A stretch of 64,000 nucleotides of DNA, taken from NCBI GenBank assembly GCA_918807975.1, contig OU964921.1, positions 45,162,498 to 45,226,497 of the forward strand, given 5' to 3'. The position numbers and the translations under genes are program-made. Positions within the stretch are counted from its first letter, which is position 1, and the number at the start of each line of letters is the position of its first letter. Origin of the DNA: Aplidium turbinatum (Eukaryota; Chordata; Ascidiacea; Aplousobranchia; Polyclinidae). This document shows positions 63,844 to 64,000 of the stretch, one piece after another. The notes under the pieces were generated by a model that was given only the letters and a program-made list of their open reading frames with translations, did not search any database and was not told the origin of the DNA.

Positions 63844-64000
63844 ATCGTTCAATGTTATTTTTGTTTGCGACCAAATGAACATTTGTGATAGGCTTCAGCC
63901 AAATTAAAGTTCGAGTTTCACGTTTGAAACTAAGTCCGTCAGGAAGAATAAACCTTCAAGGGACAATGCTGCCGCTTTTAGGTTGCATCCTGACACAGCA

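Overview
The window is animal DNA: spliced GT-AG genes, conserved metazoan protein families, AT-rich spacers and very dense transposable elements. A CARD caspase of the caspase-2/9 type and a lectin/Sushi/CUB membrane protein suggest an invertebrate deuterostome. A tunicate would fit, but the sequence does not settle this. The octamer GTAGGCTA/TAGCCTAC is scattered through all spacers far more often than chance would allow.

Host genes. (1) A complete six-exon UBE2D-type ubiquitin-conjugating enzyme (1494-8020, +). (2) Downstream, a weak unidentified antisense ORF and a diverged duplicate of this whole block (about 9849-10420), which carries a decayed copy of the last UBE2D exon. (3) A complete nine-exon CARD caspase (17975-11607, -), rebuilt here exon by exon to 565 codons, with an unusual QSCRG active site. 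(4) A large receptor-like gene (51828 to at least 63251, +): signal peptide, ricin-type lectin repeats, two CCP/Sushi modules, a CUB domain, one membrane span and a basic tail that continues beyond the last exon seen. (5) A tRNA-Trp(CCA) gene near the right edge (-).

Mobile DNA. 18.6-22.3 kb holds an apparently intact DNA transposon with inverted ends of about 470 bp, a 6-bp target duplication and a spliced transposase of 778 codons. 22.5-25.6 kb is a pogo-type element whose transposase ends in a PHD finger. 25.8-27.9 kb holds two hAT-type elements. 28.1-32.1 and 39.1-41.0 kb are two related LTR retroelements without recognisable gag or pol; the first has a primer site matching the 3' end of the tRNA-Trp in this window. 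32.2-38.0 kb is the most striking structure: an 850-bp hAT-type element split by a 4.87-kb foldback element made of 13 tandem units, seven in one direction and six in the other, with alternating A/B unit types and a perfect 8-bp target duplication. 42-51 kb is a nest of LINE, hAT, pogo and Penelope-like remnants. The receptor gene's introns carry hAT MITEs, tRNA-derived SINEs and three copies of a MITE with CATGGCCACC ends and perfect 7-bp target duplications.

The host genes have no obvious joint function. Most of the unusual content is mobile DNA, and the target duplications let the order of insertion be read directly.
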